Origin: Dromaius novaehollandiae
Lineage: Eukaryota > Chordata > Aves > Casuariiformes > Dromaiidae
Length of the DNA: 64,000 nt
Assembly (NCBI RefSeq): GCF_036370855.1
Contig: NC_088111.1
Span: forward strand, 21,115,501 to 21,179,500
Direction: 5' to 3'
The position numbers and the translations under genes are program-made. Positions 50,622-63,247 of the stretch are shown piece by piece (within the stretch, counting starts at the first letter, position 1; each line of letters starts with the position of its first letter). The notes under the pieces were generated by a model. It was not told the origin of the DNA. It did not search any database and saw nothing but the letters and a program-made list of their open reading frames with translations.

Positions 50622-51310
50622 CAGGTCTGCCCCGTCGAGCTGCAGCCCGCTTGTTTGCTTTTTTAGTCTCTGGCCGCTGAAGCTCCTGCAAGACATCTGG
50701 CTGCCCTGGTGCCCTGTGGCACTGGCTGCCTGCTCCCTGCTTGGCAGAGCCTTGCCTGGCTTGAGTGGCTCACAAAACAAATCGCATGCAGAATGGAGGT
50801 GGGGAAGGAGGAAAAGAAAAGGCAGGTGAGGGGACAAAGAGGAGGAGATGCGGTCCAAACCTCTGTGAGCTAGCACATCCAGTGCATGCTGTGCCTCCAG
50901 AGATGATGCCCAGCACCTCCATCCATTGCTGATGCTGAGCTTGCCTGGCGGAAAGTCTCAGAGTGCTCGAAACAGCATCGTGGAGCAGTGCTGTCCTCAG
51001 AGAGGTCTCCAGGCGTGTGCCTCCAGGTTGGTGGGTGACACGAGCAGTTCATCCACCCCCCCCTCCACAGAGTTCCTCCAGGTGCTTGTGGAACGAGTCA
51101 GTCCATCCCGAGCACCCCAGACTTCAGGTTTTCTTAAGCCCCCAGCTCAGCAGCGAGCCAAGGCAAGGAGGGTGCGACCATGCGGGCACCAAGCGGCTGG
51201 CGCGGAGCTCCTCGGCTTGCCGCAGGCACCACCGCGCGCCCAGCGGAGCGAGCGGGCAGCGGCGCAGGACCGGGCTGGTGCGCGTCTGGGGCAGGGGGTT
51301 GGAAGAGGAG
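50622..51310 (-). promoter_or_regulatory. WFIKKN1: WFIKKN1 5' leader and CpG-rich upstream region
   Basis: Sequence just upstream of the start codon keeps the reading frame open to about 50876. A small CpG-rich patch at about 51175-51300 may be the promoter. The transcription start is not visible. Confidence 0.4.
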
Positions 51311-54300
51311 GACGGGAAGGTTGTAATCTGAATCCCCTCCCTTCTCACTGATGTTTCTGGGTATTTGGAATGGAAAAGGCGCTGACCTCAGACTCTAACC
51401 CTGTCTGAGCTGATCGACTGGGCAAACACAGGGGGAAGATCAAAGGCAGAATGCAGAAAGTCTCCAAAGAGAGAGAGAGAGAAAGGAGGGGAAAAAAAAA
51501 ATGCCTGGCCCATGGAGCCGAATTCCTTCAGGATGAGAAAACAGCCAGAGCCTGTTGTCCCCTTGGAGCAGGCTTGGCTAGCCAGGCCCGGTGGTGGTGA
51601 GACAGGCTTGGCCCTCGTGCATGCCCATCTTGGCTTCTTTTGGTTTAATTGCCAGTCCTTAGGGTCGGGCTGGATGCTGAGCTTGCCCGGTGGACGCTCT
51701 GCAGGGAGGGATGCCAAAGCTCCCAGGGACAAGGCTGCCCTGGGAGGCCCTCCACCCTGCAACCCTGCCTTCTCCTCATGGCAGCAGGCTTGCAAAGAGC
51801 CTGCTGCCTTCACAGCCCCGCAGCAGCCCCGTGGCCCAGAGCAAGGCACCCAGGAGCCTTCCCAACCTCCAGCTCAGGGAAGGCCATGGAAGCGGCATGC
51901 CAGGTGTTCAGGCTGGGCGCACTGCGAAGTGAAGCATCCCCGAGACCTCTCTGCAGCCCCACTGCAGCGCAGCTGGATGCCGGGTCCTGTGCCCAGCAGC
52001 CCACGGTGGCTTCTCTGGGTGCTCCAGCACCGGCCCTTGCTGCCTGGTAGCTTGCTGGCCCCAGCACCACAGCATGGTGGTTATCCAGCACCCACGGAAG
52101 GTCCTGACGCAGCCTTGCACCAGCACTCAGACCTCCCTCCCACTCTGGCGCTATATGATGATAATTTACAGCCAGGCTTTTTAAACGCGCTGTTGTTCAG
52201 AGCTGGAGAGCTTCTGGAAAGCAGTGCCTGGCTGTGCCAGGCCCAAGCCGGGCTGCTCCAGCACGCCAGGGCCTGGGCTTCAATCCCCGCTCTGCCTTGC
52301 AGCATGCCTCCTGGAGCCAGCCCTAAGCTGGCAGGAGCCAGCCCACACTCCCTGGGCAGATTTTCCTAATCCCCACTGGAGACTGACCTGCAGCAGGCAC
52401 TTTTTACAGCACTTCTGAGCAGCCTGGAGAGCATTAACTCTTCCAGCACGGGTGTGACCAAAGTAGTTTCGTCTTTGTCTTGGCCTCAGCTCAAAGGTGG
52501 GTTTTGCAGCGCTTGAAAAACATCAAACCATCAAAAGGCGGTTTTGTCTGGGTCAGGAGCGAACCCAGCTGCACACCCCTCTCCCCCCCAGCACTTTCCC
52601 AGCATTTCTCAGGAGGCAGCGAGCCTGACGGGTGAGACCTGCCAGCTGGGGCTCTGCTCCCATGGGAGCAGAGGGGCTGGAAACCTTGGAGGGCATCTCA
52701 GCGCTTTCAAGCTGCCTTCTGCAGAGCAGAGTTCGGGGCTCGGGGAAGCAGGAGAAACTGGGGAAGCCTTTTCTTGCCCTTGCAGGCATAGCCGCTACAG
52801 CCCGTGGTGAGACGCAGCATGACCAGCGCGCGGCGGCTGGCTCCTTGTCGCAAGGGGTTTAGCTGAGCAGCTTTCGCCGGTATTGTCCCCGTTTGCAGAG
52901 CACAAGCGCTGCTAGCGCAGCCGCCCACGCAGCGTCCGGGGGAAGCCCGGCTCTGCCTCGGCCGGGTGTTTGCCGCAGGGGGAGGCTTGGCCTGGTCCTC
53001 TGCACCGTGCCCTGGCGCGCTGACCTCCCAGCTGATGCCCCACTGACACAGCGCCCTGGCCGCGGCTCAGCTGCAGCGTGCGACTGCTGCCCTTTCGCTG
53101 CCCAGACGGCTGGCTGGGCCGGGAGACCACTGCTGCACGCTTGGACTTCAGGCCACGTAGCTCACCAGCAGCACCCGCTACCGACGGCAGCATTATCCCA
53201 GGGACTTAGCAGGAGTGGTTTTTTTTTTTTTTTTTTTTAAATCCTGATGCAGTGTTGGGCCTAACGTCAGCTTGCCACGCATACACTAGCCTCCTCCAAA
53301 GAGTTACCCTGCACGCAGCCGTGGTTGCCCTAGCTGGGCCCCCTGCGTGGAAGCCACACGCACCAGCCTGTCACGCTGCGGCAAAGCAAAATCAGTCCTG
53401 GCCATGCGCTTCTTGTTTTAGCACGTGTTGGCCGTCCCAAGTCTCCCTGTTCAGGGAGCTGCTGCGGCGAGTGGGCTGGTTCAGCTCGCCCTGGCTCGGC
53501 AGCTGAGTAGCTGTCCCTCCCCAGCCGCATCCAGCTGCAGCATAACCAGCTAAAGGAAGAGATGATCGGACTTCCCCCAGCTCACCTGATGTGCTGCCTG
53601 GCACCAGGCTCCTCGCGTCAGGGTCACACACGGAAAGCCCTGGCCCTCAAACCAACCCCACTCCTGAAAAGATGTACCATCACAGGATGCATGGGTCTTG
53701 CACACTGAGGACTGGACTTATGAGTGGTCTGGGGACCTACCGTGGCTTTTGGACATGCTCAGGATGACTCAGGGTCTTTTGAAGTGGGCTGCTGCAGGAC
53801 CGAAGAGAAGGGTACACCGTCTCACGAGCAGAGGGGGAGAGAGGAGCAAAAATCTGCCTCCTAGCTTTTACCAGCATGTCCTGTGCCCATTCTGGCCAAG
53901 GGCCTTCACATGCTTCTCCCCTGCTACCTGGCGTCTGAGCCTTGCAGCACCCTCAATTCATTTGCAGGCACCTTGGTTTGCCCGCAGGCAACACCACCAC
54001 CCTTCCCTCCTCACCGGTAAGAGTGAGACCCCGGGGATGGCCAGAGCTGTGACAGGAGGGCCACAGCAACACCAGCCCGGCTGTCCCTGGCTCTGGGGCA
54101 CTCCCGAGCCTCGTGGTCCCTCTGCCCTCCCACAACACCACTGCGCCCGTGGGAGATCCTGCCTGGACAGTGGAGCAAGGAGGCCCAAATCCCTGCAGCT
54201 ACGAGCACGTTTATGGAAACGCCCCACTGCTGCCTTAGCCCCTGACCCACGCAGCCTTTCACCAAGTTCCCATGGGTATATTCCACCCAGCCTGACCTCC

Positions 54301-57300
54301 TGTGCCTGAGTGTCTTCGCAAGATAAATAAGCACCCCATCAGGGAGAGGAGACAGTTTCTGCCTCAAGGAGAGGACAAGTAGGGTCTAGACGTGTGGGTA
54401 CAGCATCACAGTAGTCTTCTCAGATCTTCTCAGATCGCTGGAGCTCATTTGGATCAGATCCCACCCCGGTGGCCCCTCTCCTGAGCCAAGGAGGCATCCT
54501 AGGGGAGGTGGCCTGTGTTCCGCAAGTGAGCCCGAGATGTCTTATTTCCATGTCACCAAGATCAAAAGCGGCGAGGCTGGGATAAAGGCCTGCTAGGGAC
54601 CTGTGTTTCTGCACGCCCAAGGCTGGCTCAGGAAGACCCCGAGTGCCATGCAGCTATTTCCTCTTATTTTTGATGGCAATTTGCTTGCTGACCTCCGCTG
54701 GGATCTTTTGACCCAGGGGCTCTCCCCTCTGCCATGGGTTTCCCTTGGCAGCCTTGTCTGCTGCTTTGTCACACGAAGCCAAGCTGCTGAGGTTAACTGT
54801 CTTGAGGAGGAGGCTGAGACTCAGAGCAGCTGTGCAAGTCCAGGGAAACCACCTTCGTTTCAGCAAAATAATTAAATCCCCCCAAAGCAGAGGGCTCTGG
54901 TCAGGGCTCTGCATGCATTCTCCAGCTGCAGGGCCAAGTCAGCAGCTTTGGGATGGTGAATCACTAAATGCAGACCCTGCATGAAGGGGACGGCACCCCT
55001 GGCCGCTGGACAGACAGGCAGATGCTGCCCCACAGGGAAAAGCTGCCTCTCCAAATTCCCTACCTTATGTCTCCTGAAGCTTAGCAAATTTGCCAGCATC
55101 TTACTTTCACTCATACTCCTATTTCCAAGCCAGGATGGAAATCCTCTTCCCAAAGGCTTTGGGACCCTCACCCAGATTTTGATTGTGCATCACAGCAGAG
55201 GGTCCTAAACCCTCAAGTCAGGGCCACTGCAATGCATACAATAAAATCATTTTCATGCATGACTGAAGCTGGACTCGTGCTTCATATCTGCACATTGGAT
55301 AAAGTGGTCTGGGGTCTTTAATGCAAGCTTCTGAAACACATTGAATAAATCAGTTCTCCACTGTACATCCTCTTTGCCAGTCAACCTCCCATCTAATTAT
55401 TTATTTCTCCAGGAAAATCACTATACCAAACCTAACCCCCAAGCATGGTCTTCACCAGAACAGGAAAGAAAAAGCAACTCTTTCCCATCCTGCAACAAGC
55501 CTGTCATAAACTTTCACCACCTGAAGGCTTAACATAGTCCTAAGTTCAGCCTTTCCAAAACTTTCTCTCTGCACGTTGAGGGGCTGGAATATTAAAATAC
55601 TGGTGTCTGACTCCAGGGTGGCCAACCCTGCTGACTTTCCCAGCCACTACCACCTACCTGCTGCGGGAGAGGAAACCATGCATGGCTCCAGCTGCCTCTC
55701 TGAGCCCACCCACCGAAGCAGGGGGGATTTTTCGGGGTCATTTTCAAAGATCACAGACATTGATGCAAATGTTATGGCTACTCTTCTCGGCTTGCAGCTA
55801 ATGAGAGCGCAGGAAGCGTCTCGGCACCTCTGTCCCAGGCAGAAGTGCTGCTCAGTCCTGCCAGAAAGCCCAGCAGAGCAGCGCTTCCCTCCCCTGTGCT
55901 AACACACCAAAAAAGCGGAGAGGGCTTCTGCTCCAGCAATACACAAGATTGCATCCTCATTTTTGAGTATCTTGGGTGCAGTCAGCCAAGTGTTCCCATC
56001 TCTTTACTGCCTTTGTGGTACAAAACTTCAGGAGAGAGTAGGACTAAATGAGAAAAAACCCTCAGTGCTGGAAGCTGGGGCTCAGAGAAACTCACCCAAC
56101 TATCAAAGACCTGGCAGCACTGGTAAAACCAGCTCAGAACTACCCGTTTCCTCTTTCTCAAAGGAAAAGGGAATTTTAAAGCTCTGCCCAAGCTCTTCCC
56201 CCCTCCCCTCCTTTACTGAAGCTGTCTTGCATTTTCTTGCCTTGCTCTTCCTGAGCAAAGCCATCTGCAATGAAAGCAGATCATGCTGCTTCAGCGTAAT
56301 CAGCTCCTGCTGGTGATTCTCCACCTGAAATCACACAAAGCCTGTGTTTAGGCTCCGCTGGCGAGAAGGAACAGACACTTCCAGAACCCGCCTGAAAAAC
56401 AAAAAAGCATCTGTGACTCTTCCCTGACCAGGGTTTTACCTTCGTTACAGGGTTTTTCCAGGCTGCAGGCACTATCTGATTTCCTCCCCTCCTCCCTCCC
56501 GTCCCCAGCAATTACTACTTAAGCTGTTAAAACAAGCGTAGCCAGTCTGGTACGAAGTGGAAAATATGATCCTAGGGAAGTGAGCAGGCAGGGGAATAGG
56601 GAGGTCAAGGGGAGGTGGGCTGGGAGCAAGAGAGAGGAGGATTAGGCAAGGAGAAGTTTCCCTCTCTGCTGAAAGTAAAGGCTCCTAGCCTGCCCCAGCC
56701 GATGCCTCTGACCTCCACCACCACTTCCAACCATCCAGGCTGCTCTTCGCCTGCCACGGTTGCTCTGAGCTCCCTCTCTTCAAACTGGAGGATACAAAGT
56801 CTTCACCAGCAAAATGAAGGAGGAACAAGCTTCCGCTCACTGCAGCATCCTCCCCATTTCAAATACACGGGTAGGATGGCTAAACGTTGCTGGCCTTGGG
56901 GCCATGACGAAGCCACGGTACTCGGCCCACTCGCTCCACGTTCAGCTGGACTCAGGCCCTGAAGAAGGCACCTCTCCAGCCATTTAAGGCCTTGGCTGTA
57001 CTTGCAAAATCCATTTCTACGCACGGGGGACCGCTGCAACCCCCACCCCCCATGCTGGTTTCCTAGAACCATCTATTTTATTACACGTTTCAGGATGTTT
57101 TGTTTTCTCAAAGCTTTGCTACCTAGAGTAAGCAATTCTGTACAAATCAAGCTTTTAATAAGAAAGTTTTAGCTTCTGCATGGGAAGAAGGGGGAAAATC
57201 CCCTAAGCCAGCAATCATGACTCTCAGACCAAAAATCCCAAAGTCTGAGATTAGTTATTATTTTGTTGCTGAATGATTTAGAAGTAGCAATATGCACCTA

Positions 57301-57400
57301 TAGCATAAAGCAGTCCCAAATCCCCAATCCTGCTTTGAGCACAGCCCCTTTCGAACGTCCCAGTCCACATGACATTGATGCAACATTTCCAGCTTCAAAA
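51311..57400. other. Intergenic stretch between WFIKKN1 and RAB40C
   Basis: No coding exon is recognised on either strand. Open frames up to 285 codons (51512-52369, +) have low-complexity products with no family resemblance. Minus-strand MIR-like pieces occur at about 54805-54850 and 56070-56125. There is a T run at 53219-53238. Confidence 0.6.
54805..54850 (-). mobile_element. MIR-type SINE fragment, minus strand
   Basis: GAGGCTGAGACTCAGAGCAG followed by TGTGCAAGTCCAGGG resembles the reverse complement of the MIR 3' half. Confidence 0.5.
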
Positions 57401-57411
57401 CAAAAAAAGGC

Positions 57412-57417
57412 TTTAAT
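57412..57417 (-). terminator. RAB40C: Candidate distal RAB40C poly(A) signal ATTAAA
   Basis: TTTAAT on the plus strand reads ATTAAA on the minus strand. It is followed on that strand by a T-rich stretch (CCTTTTTTTGTTTTG) that could serve as the downstream element. Confidence 0.45.
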
Positions 57418-59654
57418 TTATGTAAAACAAAACAATGTATAATCAGTTGAACAACATTGACTGTACAAAGGAATAAAAAAATAAAAGGATAGTCAAAAAA
57501 ACAACCCACAACCCCATAGGAATGGTACAAGTGTTGGAGAGCAGCTAAAGACTAGTGTTGATATCAGACACAAGAACCTTTTTCTTTTAAATTAAAAAAA
57601 GAAATTGAGCAAACACTCCAGGTGAATCTTCCATTTTCAATCCAGAGAAGATCTACTGAGATTTTACAGGGCAAAATCTGCTGTGGTCAAAAGACGTGGG
57701 AGGTGTCATTTGCTTCAGGGCAAAAAAATAATACAAAAATCAAGCAGAGGTAAATAAAGTTTTTTCTCTGGACATAGAGCAGCTTTGCGATTTCACGACA
57801 GAAACCTTCATTGCCTCTTCACGCCATACGCTGGAGCCTGGCTACTGCGGAGGCAGGAGGCCATGGGTGGCCCTGTGCTGCCCAGAAGATGTTTTCCAGG
57901 AGAAGTTGCCTTCTGCAGGGCTTGGGGAGGGGGGCATCACCTGTTGGCCGTATATCCCTGGATTCCCGGGCTGCTGAGCCAGTGATTGTCTTCTGCTCCG
58001 CGTTAAGTGATGGGAAACAGGTGCCAGTCAGTCCAGACAGGTTCTAGAAATCCCCCGGCTTCCACACCACCAAGCCAAAATTGGCTACAGCTTTGCTCTT
58101 AAGCCAAATCACTACTACAAAGGATTCCTCTCCCCCCGCCTGCCCCTCCCTTTGGGTTTAATTCTCTCCGCACTCATTTGAGCTGGGCAATAAAGCACAC
58201 TGGAGACAAGCCGAGAAATCCACCCTTGTGTCATGTTTTGTTTTAAAGAGCAGGGGGGGAGACTCCTCCGTGTCCTAGGCTAGTTTAGAAGCAAGCAGTG
58301 CCCCGCAGAGGGGATGCCCCAGCCCGGGATGGGCCCCTCTGGCCCGTTTGAACGGAGCGGGTTGTCAGCCACGCAAGAACTGCTGCAGCTTCATCCTGCC
58401 CGTGCAACGTAACACGCCTTTTTTTTTTTTTTTGGGGGGGGGGGGGGGCAGAAGAGGAGCAAACCAAGGCCTTGAGGAATTGCTAGTGAGCAGAGGAAGA
58501 TGGCAGCGCTGCACAGGTAAAGAGGAGACCGGCCCAGCACAATGCAAAGCAGGTCATGAAGATCTGAAGGCCATGAAAGCCACTCGAGCTACCTGTCCTG
58601 ATGGCCCACAAGAATCCGTCAACATAGCTTGGTCCCGCTGTCAGGCTCTAGTTCTGTAATAAGGGCTAGGGATTTTTTTTTCACATTTCCAGGTGGATTT
58701 CCAGCACAAATCAATACATTGCTAGGGGACTAAGCCAGGGAAGCACGTGCCCTCGCATGGCAGATGTTCCCCCCCAGCACGCATCCGTCTCGAGCTCTCG
58801 TCACTGGGCACGCTTGCCCCCTCAGATCCAGGAGCAGCACCACAGACCGCAGCAGTCTGCCCTTCCCGGTTCCCCGTCACAGCCCTGCGAGTGCAGAGCG
58901 CCTTTGTCTCCCCGTGCAAGCCCACGGTTTCTGCGACTGCCCTTTTCCACACCGCTTTCGGTTTTCATATCCCAACAGGGGCCAGCTTTCCAGTCCCGGT
59001 CACTGCCTGCTCCTTCACGCTCCAGTGGGAAAAGCCGCTTCTCTCCTTTCCCCACTTTCATCTAGGACAGGAGCCAGAGCAACGCTAACTTAGGCATCAG
59101 GAAGAAGAAATAAGCCAGGATTCAGGGGCCTCTGCCTCCTGGGGTAGCGACCTTCAGATCTGGAGAGCAGGGGTGCACCCAGACAGCTAAATGGCAGACG
59201 CAGGACTCCAGAAACAGTAGCCCGAGCTTCTTCTCTGCTGTAGGCTTGATGCTTCCACCCTCTGCTTCTCAACCCCCGATCAGCTGCACATCAGAAAACG
59301 CAACGTGAACATGGCATGGGTTGGCCACATGGGTTCCAGCCTCGGAGCTGCCTCTCTGTCCTGCCTATTCCCCCCTCAAATCCCTGACCTTGGTCTCTCC
59401 ACTCTGTCCCTCATTTGATGTAAACCCCACCCCTGCCTGCAGCACTTGTAAGCTTTAGGGAACCATCACGATAAAGTAGCTTGGAGTATGTAACACAAAT
59501 CATTCTTTCCTTCTACATATGTAGTATTAAAAACAAAAAAAAAAGTAAACCTGTGGGGTGACTGAAAGTCTCTTAAAGCATTTGTATGTTTTCACCTTAA
59601 AATCCCCCCCCACTTCTGCCCTTTTGCTGACACTGGAAAAGTTAATCCAATGCT

Positions 59655-59660
59655 TTTATT
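59655..59660 (-). terminator. RAB40C: Candidate proximal RAB40C poly(A) signal AATAAA
   Basis: TTTATT on the plus strand reads AATAAA on the minus strand, about 730 nt after the stop codon. Confidence 0.4.
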
Positions 59661-59723
59661 TACATGGCTGCATAAAATTTTCCCTGACTGCTTCTTAAAA
59701 AAAAGAACCCTTAAAAAAACAAG

Positions 59724-59730
<7 letters not shown>

Positions 59731-59756
<26 letters not shown>
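59731..59756. repeat. (TA)n microsatellite
   Basis: Thirteen perfect TA units in the RAB40C 3' UTR. Confidence 0.95.
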
Positions 59757-59762
<6 letters not shown>

Positions 59763-59827
59763 TTACATAAATAGATGAAGGCGGCAAGCAAACTGCTTCC
59801 TTCAGCTTTCCAATTGGCCAACTCTCG

Positions 59828-59828
<1 letters not shown>

Positions 59829-59861
<33 letters not shown>
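59829..59861. repeat. 33-base T homopolymer
   Basis: An uninterrupted T run on the plus strand, which is poly-A on the transcribed RAB40C strand and internal to its 3' UTR. Confidence 0.95.
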
Positions 59862-59862
<1 letters not shown>

Positions 59863-60387
59863 GCAACAGCAGGTTAACATCCTGGTGGAAACTGTTGTCA
59901 GTCCCCTGTCCCCCCTTTTTTTTTTTCCTACATCCAACAATCACTATTGCACCAGCTATCTGTTCAGGAGTCCAAGAGTTAAAGTTGCAGCACAGACTCT
60001 CTTTGCCTACTCCCTTAAGCCTCTCAATCTTCCATTAAATCCATTCCTCTATTGAGACTGGATGAGCTTTTTTCCCCTTCTCCCCCCCTCCCCGCCCCAA
60101 CCCAGCAGCTGTTGAATTTTCCACCCCAGGCTGAGAGGCAAAGCCTAAAGCATTCTTGGAGGGGCACTTGGCAGACTCCTCTCCCTGCCAGTCCAATGAG
60201 ATCCAGCCGGCACCACACTTCATATACGAAGCCAAACACAAGCACGTTCCCAATCTTGTGGGCACCGTCGGAAAAGCAACCAAAGCCCATCCGAAAGGAT
60301 CCAGTCGAAAAGGGTTAAGTGTGCAAACATCTGTACATCGGTGGGTGAGTGTGGATATATCAAGCAGCTCACGGTGCGTCCATCCTG

Positions 60388-60668
60388 CTAAGAAATCTTG
60401 CAGTTGTTGCGTGAGCAGTTCTGTGGGGGGCTCTGAGGTGGGCGAATCGATTTGGATCTCTTCAAGCTGTTACCTTTGCTGCTGCTCCCGCCCCCACTGC
60501 TGGCCAAAGAATATGACCGGCCGTGCATCATCACTGCATTCATCCCATTTGCCATAGAGAAGGATTTCAGGTGACTCTTGATGGTGACAGGCAATGGCAG
60601 CTTGTCAATGAGGTGGACTGGGGTGCAGGACACAATGGCTCGGCAGCACAGGTCCTGTAAGCTGAACA
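60388..60668 (-). CDS. RAB40C: RAB40C last coding exon (SOCS box, stop codon)
   Basis: Acceptor CCCACCAG on the minus strand. It encodes [40 protein letters not shown], a Ser/Gly-rich segment, [15 protein letters not shown] and NCKIS, ending at TAG 60388-60390. Confidence 0.96.
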
Positions 60669-63247
60669 CTGGTGGGAGAAAAGACCAGACAGTCAAGATT
60701 GCAAGGACAGACTTCTTCCTACAACAATTCTTTATGCTGTGTAGTTCTTTTAGCTTTTCTACTCTAAGAAACAAGCTAAGAGCCTTGAATAGAGAACAGA
60801 TTAGTTGATAATCCTTTATTCCCAACCTTTTGTCCTAAATTCCAGGTAAGCTCTGCCTTTGCAGGTTAGCCTTTTTTGAGACGCCAGCTTTGGTGGCAGC
60901 ACTGGGATAGACACTACTGCCACTCCTCCTAGCACAGTGGACAGGATAGAAAGAGGCCTTGCTCACATTCCTGCCAGACACTCGGTTTCTCAGGCTACCA
61001 TTTGGCAACCTGAAGGACAGGCCCAGGGAAAGCAGGCAACAGGTTCTGCAAGCTCTGAGGCTGGACATAACTCCCATTTGGGATTGGTTTGGCAAGTAGC
61101 AGCCAAGCAGCAGGCTCTTTGCTGAGTGATTGCAGCAGCAAAAATCCCACCAAACCAGAACAAGGCTCAGCCACTTGAGGCTTCCCAGTGTCTTCTTAGC
61201 TCAGTGCAAAACATGCAAGTCTGCTTTGGGAAGTCTACTTGGATGGGATTTCTCAGCAACTGGCCACATGAGGGCATGCCTTCACCTCCAGCCTGCAGAA
61301 GGCTGCAATCCCTAAAAACCACTCTGCTATTCCAGAGCAGGCAGTGTAGGAAGCCAGCAGTTAGAAATCCTGCCTCTGGAAGAGATTCAGGAGAGGTCTA
61401 TAGCAAAAAGAACTTCACTTTCAAACCACAGCTGCAGGCCAGCTCCCAGCTACCCACCTACGCTAGCTCAACATAAGGCAAGCCTTCAGCACAGAGCACG
61501 GTGTCATGCAGCACCAAGGAACTTGCTGTCAGGATGCAGCCTTCTACCTGTCTGAATTGCAAATTCAGCCCAGGCTGCTTCTCTCCTGCTCACCAGTCTT
61601 CCACAAGCATGAAACAGCAGCATACCAACAAGGTCAGGAGCAGTGATCTAGTGATGGGGGATAGCTAATAGGATCCTCCCTTCCCTAATGAGCAGAAAGT
61701 CAGGACCCATATGAAGGCACACAACCCCACGGGTGGGGGTATGAAACTCCCGCTGCTTAGTCTGTCAGGGGGGCATGCTGCCACCTCTGGGCAGAAATGT
61801 GGGACCTAAAACTATTTTACTTCAAATGCAACATGCTGAGAAACAGTTTGGACTCAGCTCACAATCTGCCACACTGCAGATGTGTGCATGACATGCTGGA
61901 CTATTCCAGCACACTGCTCCATGTCTGCAATAGGCACATAATTTAGTCCCTTCCAGTGATTTGTGTTGCCTTGGATTCACTCAGCCTCCACGTCTCTCTG
62001 AAGCTGGAGATACGGGCTCAGACAAGTATAAGGACAGAGGTACACTCAGATTCATCCCACAAACACTTGATTGGAGTACTTCTAAGTTGTGAGCTTAATT
62101 GCCTCCTCTAGAGCAGAGAAAGGGGTGTAGGATGCTCCAGAGCAATTCAGAACCCAGATGTGCCACAATGCCCTCTGGAGCTGCCCATCCCTTGTTGCTG
62201 GCTGCAGGGCTCCTGCAGTAATACAGGCAACTTGATGAAATGCCTGGAGTTAGACAAGCTGCATCTGAGCCACGTGTCAGGTGCTTTCAGACTCCACAGT
62301 TACTAGTTAACCTGCCTCCCACCTGAGGGGAGGCAGACAGCCACATTCCTCCACTCCAGCCTAGGCAGCTGTCATGCCTCCCCCACTCAGAGCATCTTCC
62401 CCACTACTGACCTCTGTTGGGTCTCCAGATCTTCTCCATGCCATGCCGCATGAGCACAATACGAGACAACTCTGTGAAGGATTCTATGACGTTGAAGTTG
62501 CACAGGGGGCTGACCTCAAAAAATGTCATGCAGTTCTTCTCCGCATAGGCCCGCGCCTGCTCTGTTGGTACTTGCCGCTTGAAGGCAAGGTGAAGCCTGT
62601 TTCCCACCAGGATCCGAGGGACACCTGGGGCATGCTTAAAAAAAAAAACAAAAAAAAAAAAAGGAGTTGGAAAGGTGGAAAAGCATGGCTTACCTTTAGT
62701 AATGGGAGCTTATGTCCAGTTTTCTACTTACCTTCAATAGCAGCAAAGGGGTAAAAAATAGAAGCTGCTGTGTGATGACGAGTAACTGCCAGGCAACTGG
62801 TACTAGATGACGAGAAAGGCTAATTTATCCCCTCTAGAATCCATTTGAGAAGTAATCTCCCTATGTTTCTTGGCTATTCCCAAGCCCTTTGCTGCTACTC
62901 TGGATTTATACAGAAGTGGAGAGCAGGCACTTGTCCCCTTGCTCTGCTGATTAGTAGATTGCAATGATCCTCCACAGCAGAGCCATTCCTATCCCTATCT
63001 CAAAGGTGCAACCTCCCAGGATTTTTAATCACAGACCGCTGCACTCATGCATTAAGTTTATCTTCCCACACTACCATACATGTTGGCTCTTCACAGCCAT
63101 AGAGGCCAGTAGCCCTAGCGTGTGAATGGTGCATTAAAAACCTTACACATATTCTTTCACTCAACTTACCTCATCTATTTCCTTTATCCATCGATCTATC
63201 CCATCAAAGGACCAGCGATTAGTGATATCATACACCAAGAGAATTCC
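60388..63247 (-). CDS. RAB40C: RAB40C, SOCS-box Rab-like GTPase, 5'-truncated by the window (last 3 coding exons)
   Basis: RAB40 proteins are GTPases with a C-terminal SOCS box that recruit elongin B/C and cullin-5 to make a ubiquitin ligase. Exons on the minus strand are 63170-63247, 62412-62634 and 60388-60668. They total 582 nt, or 193 residues plus stop. Human RAB40C has 281, so about 88 N-terminal residues, with the first G motifs, lie beyond position 64000. Visible parts are [38 protein letters not shown] (the GNRLHLAF that replaces the usual NKxD), [13 protein letters not shown], the SOCS box ([13 protein letters not shown] and [19 protein letters not shown]), the Ser/Lys-rich tail and the terminal CKIS, a possible prenylation motif. 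The wording fits RAB40C better than RAB40A or RAB40B. Synteny agrees. Confidence 0.96.
60669..62411 (-). other. RAB40C: RAB40C intron before the last exon
   Basis: The 1.74-kb intron has no recognisable gene or clear mobile element on either strand. Confidence 0.65.
62412..62634 (-). CDS. RAB40C: RAB40C coding exon (G4/G5 region)
   Basis: The acceptor is AAG directly after a long T tract (TTTTTTTTTTTAAG|CAT), and the donor is GTCAGT. It encodes [38 protein letters not shown] and [14 protein letters not shown] competing CCCCAG lies 10 nt inside the exon; it would break the frame. Confidence 0.93.
62635..63169 (-). other. RAB40C: RAB40C intron with poly-T tract at its 3' splice site
   Basis: On the plus strand, A runs at 62638-62648 and 62650-62662, separated by a single C, form an almost pure T pyrimidine tract for the following exon on the gene strand. 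Nothing else is recognised. Confidence 0.7.
63170..63247 (-). CDS. RAB40C: RAB40C coding exon (G-domain)
   Basis: Acceptor TTACTAG and donor GTAAGT on the minus strand. The 26 codons read [20 protein letters not shown] then IKEIDE, in phase 0 at both ends. Confidence 0.95.

Larger units (their letters stand above)
57401..60387 (-). other. RAB40C: RAB40C 3' UTR (probable, about 3 kb)
   Basis: The AT-richer stretch after the RAB40C stop codon ends at ATTAAA (minus) at 57412-57417; AATAAA (minus) at 59655-59660 is a proximal alternative. It contains a TA microsatellite at 59731-59756, a 33-base T run at 59829-59861 and adjacent T and G runs at 58419-58448. No second gene is visible. Confidence 0.55.

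Noticed and set aside
51512-52369. 285-codon open frame (+) between WFIKKN1 and RAB40C
   Set aside because: Low-complexity Ala/Pro/Ser-rich translation with no recognisable motif, in GC-rich intergenic DNA with competing open frames on both strands.
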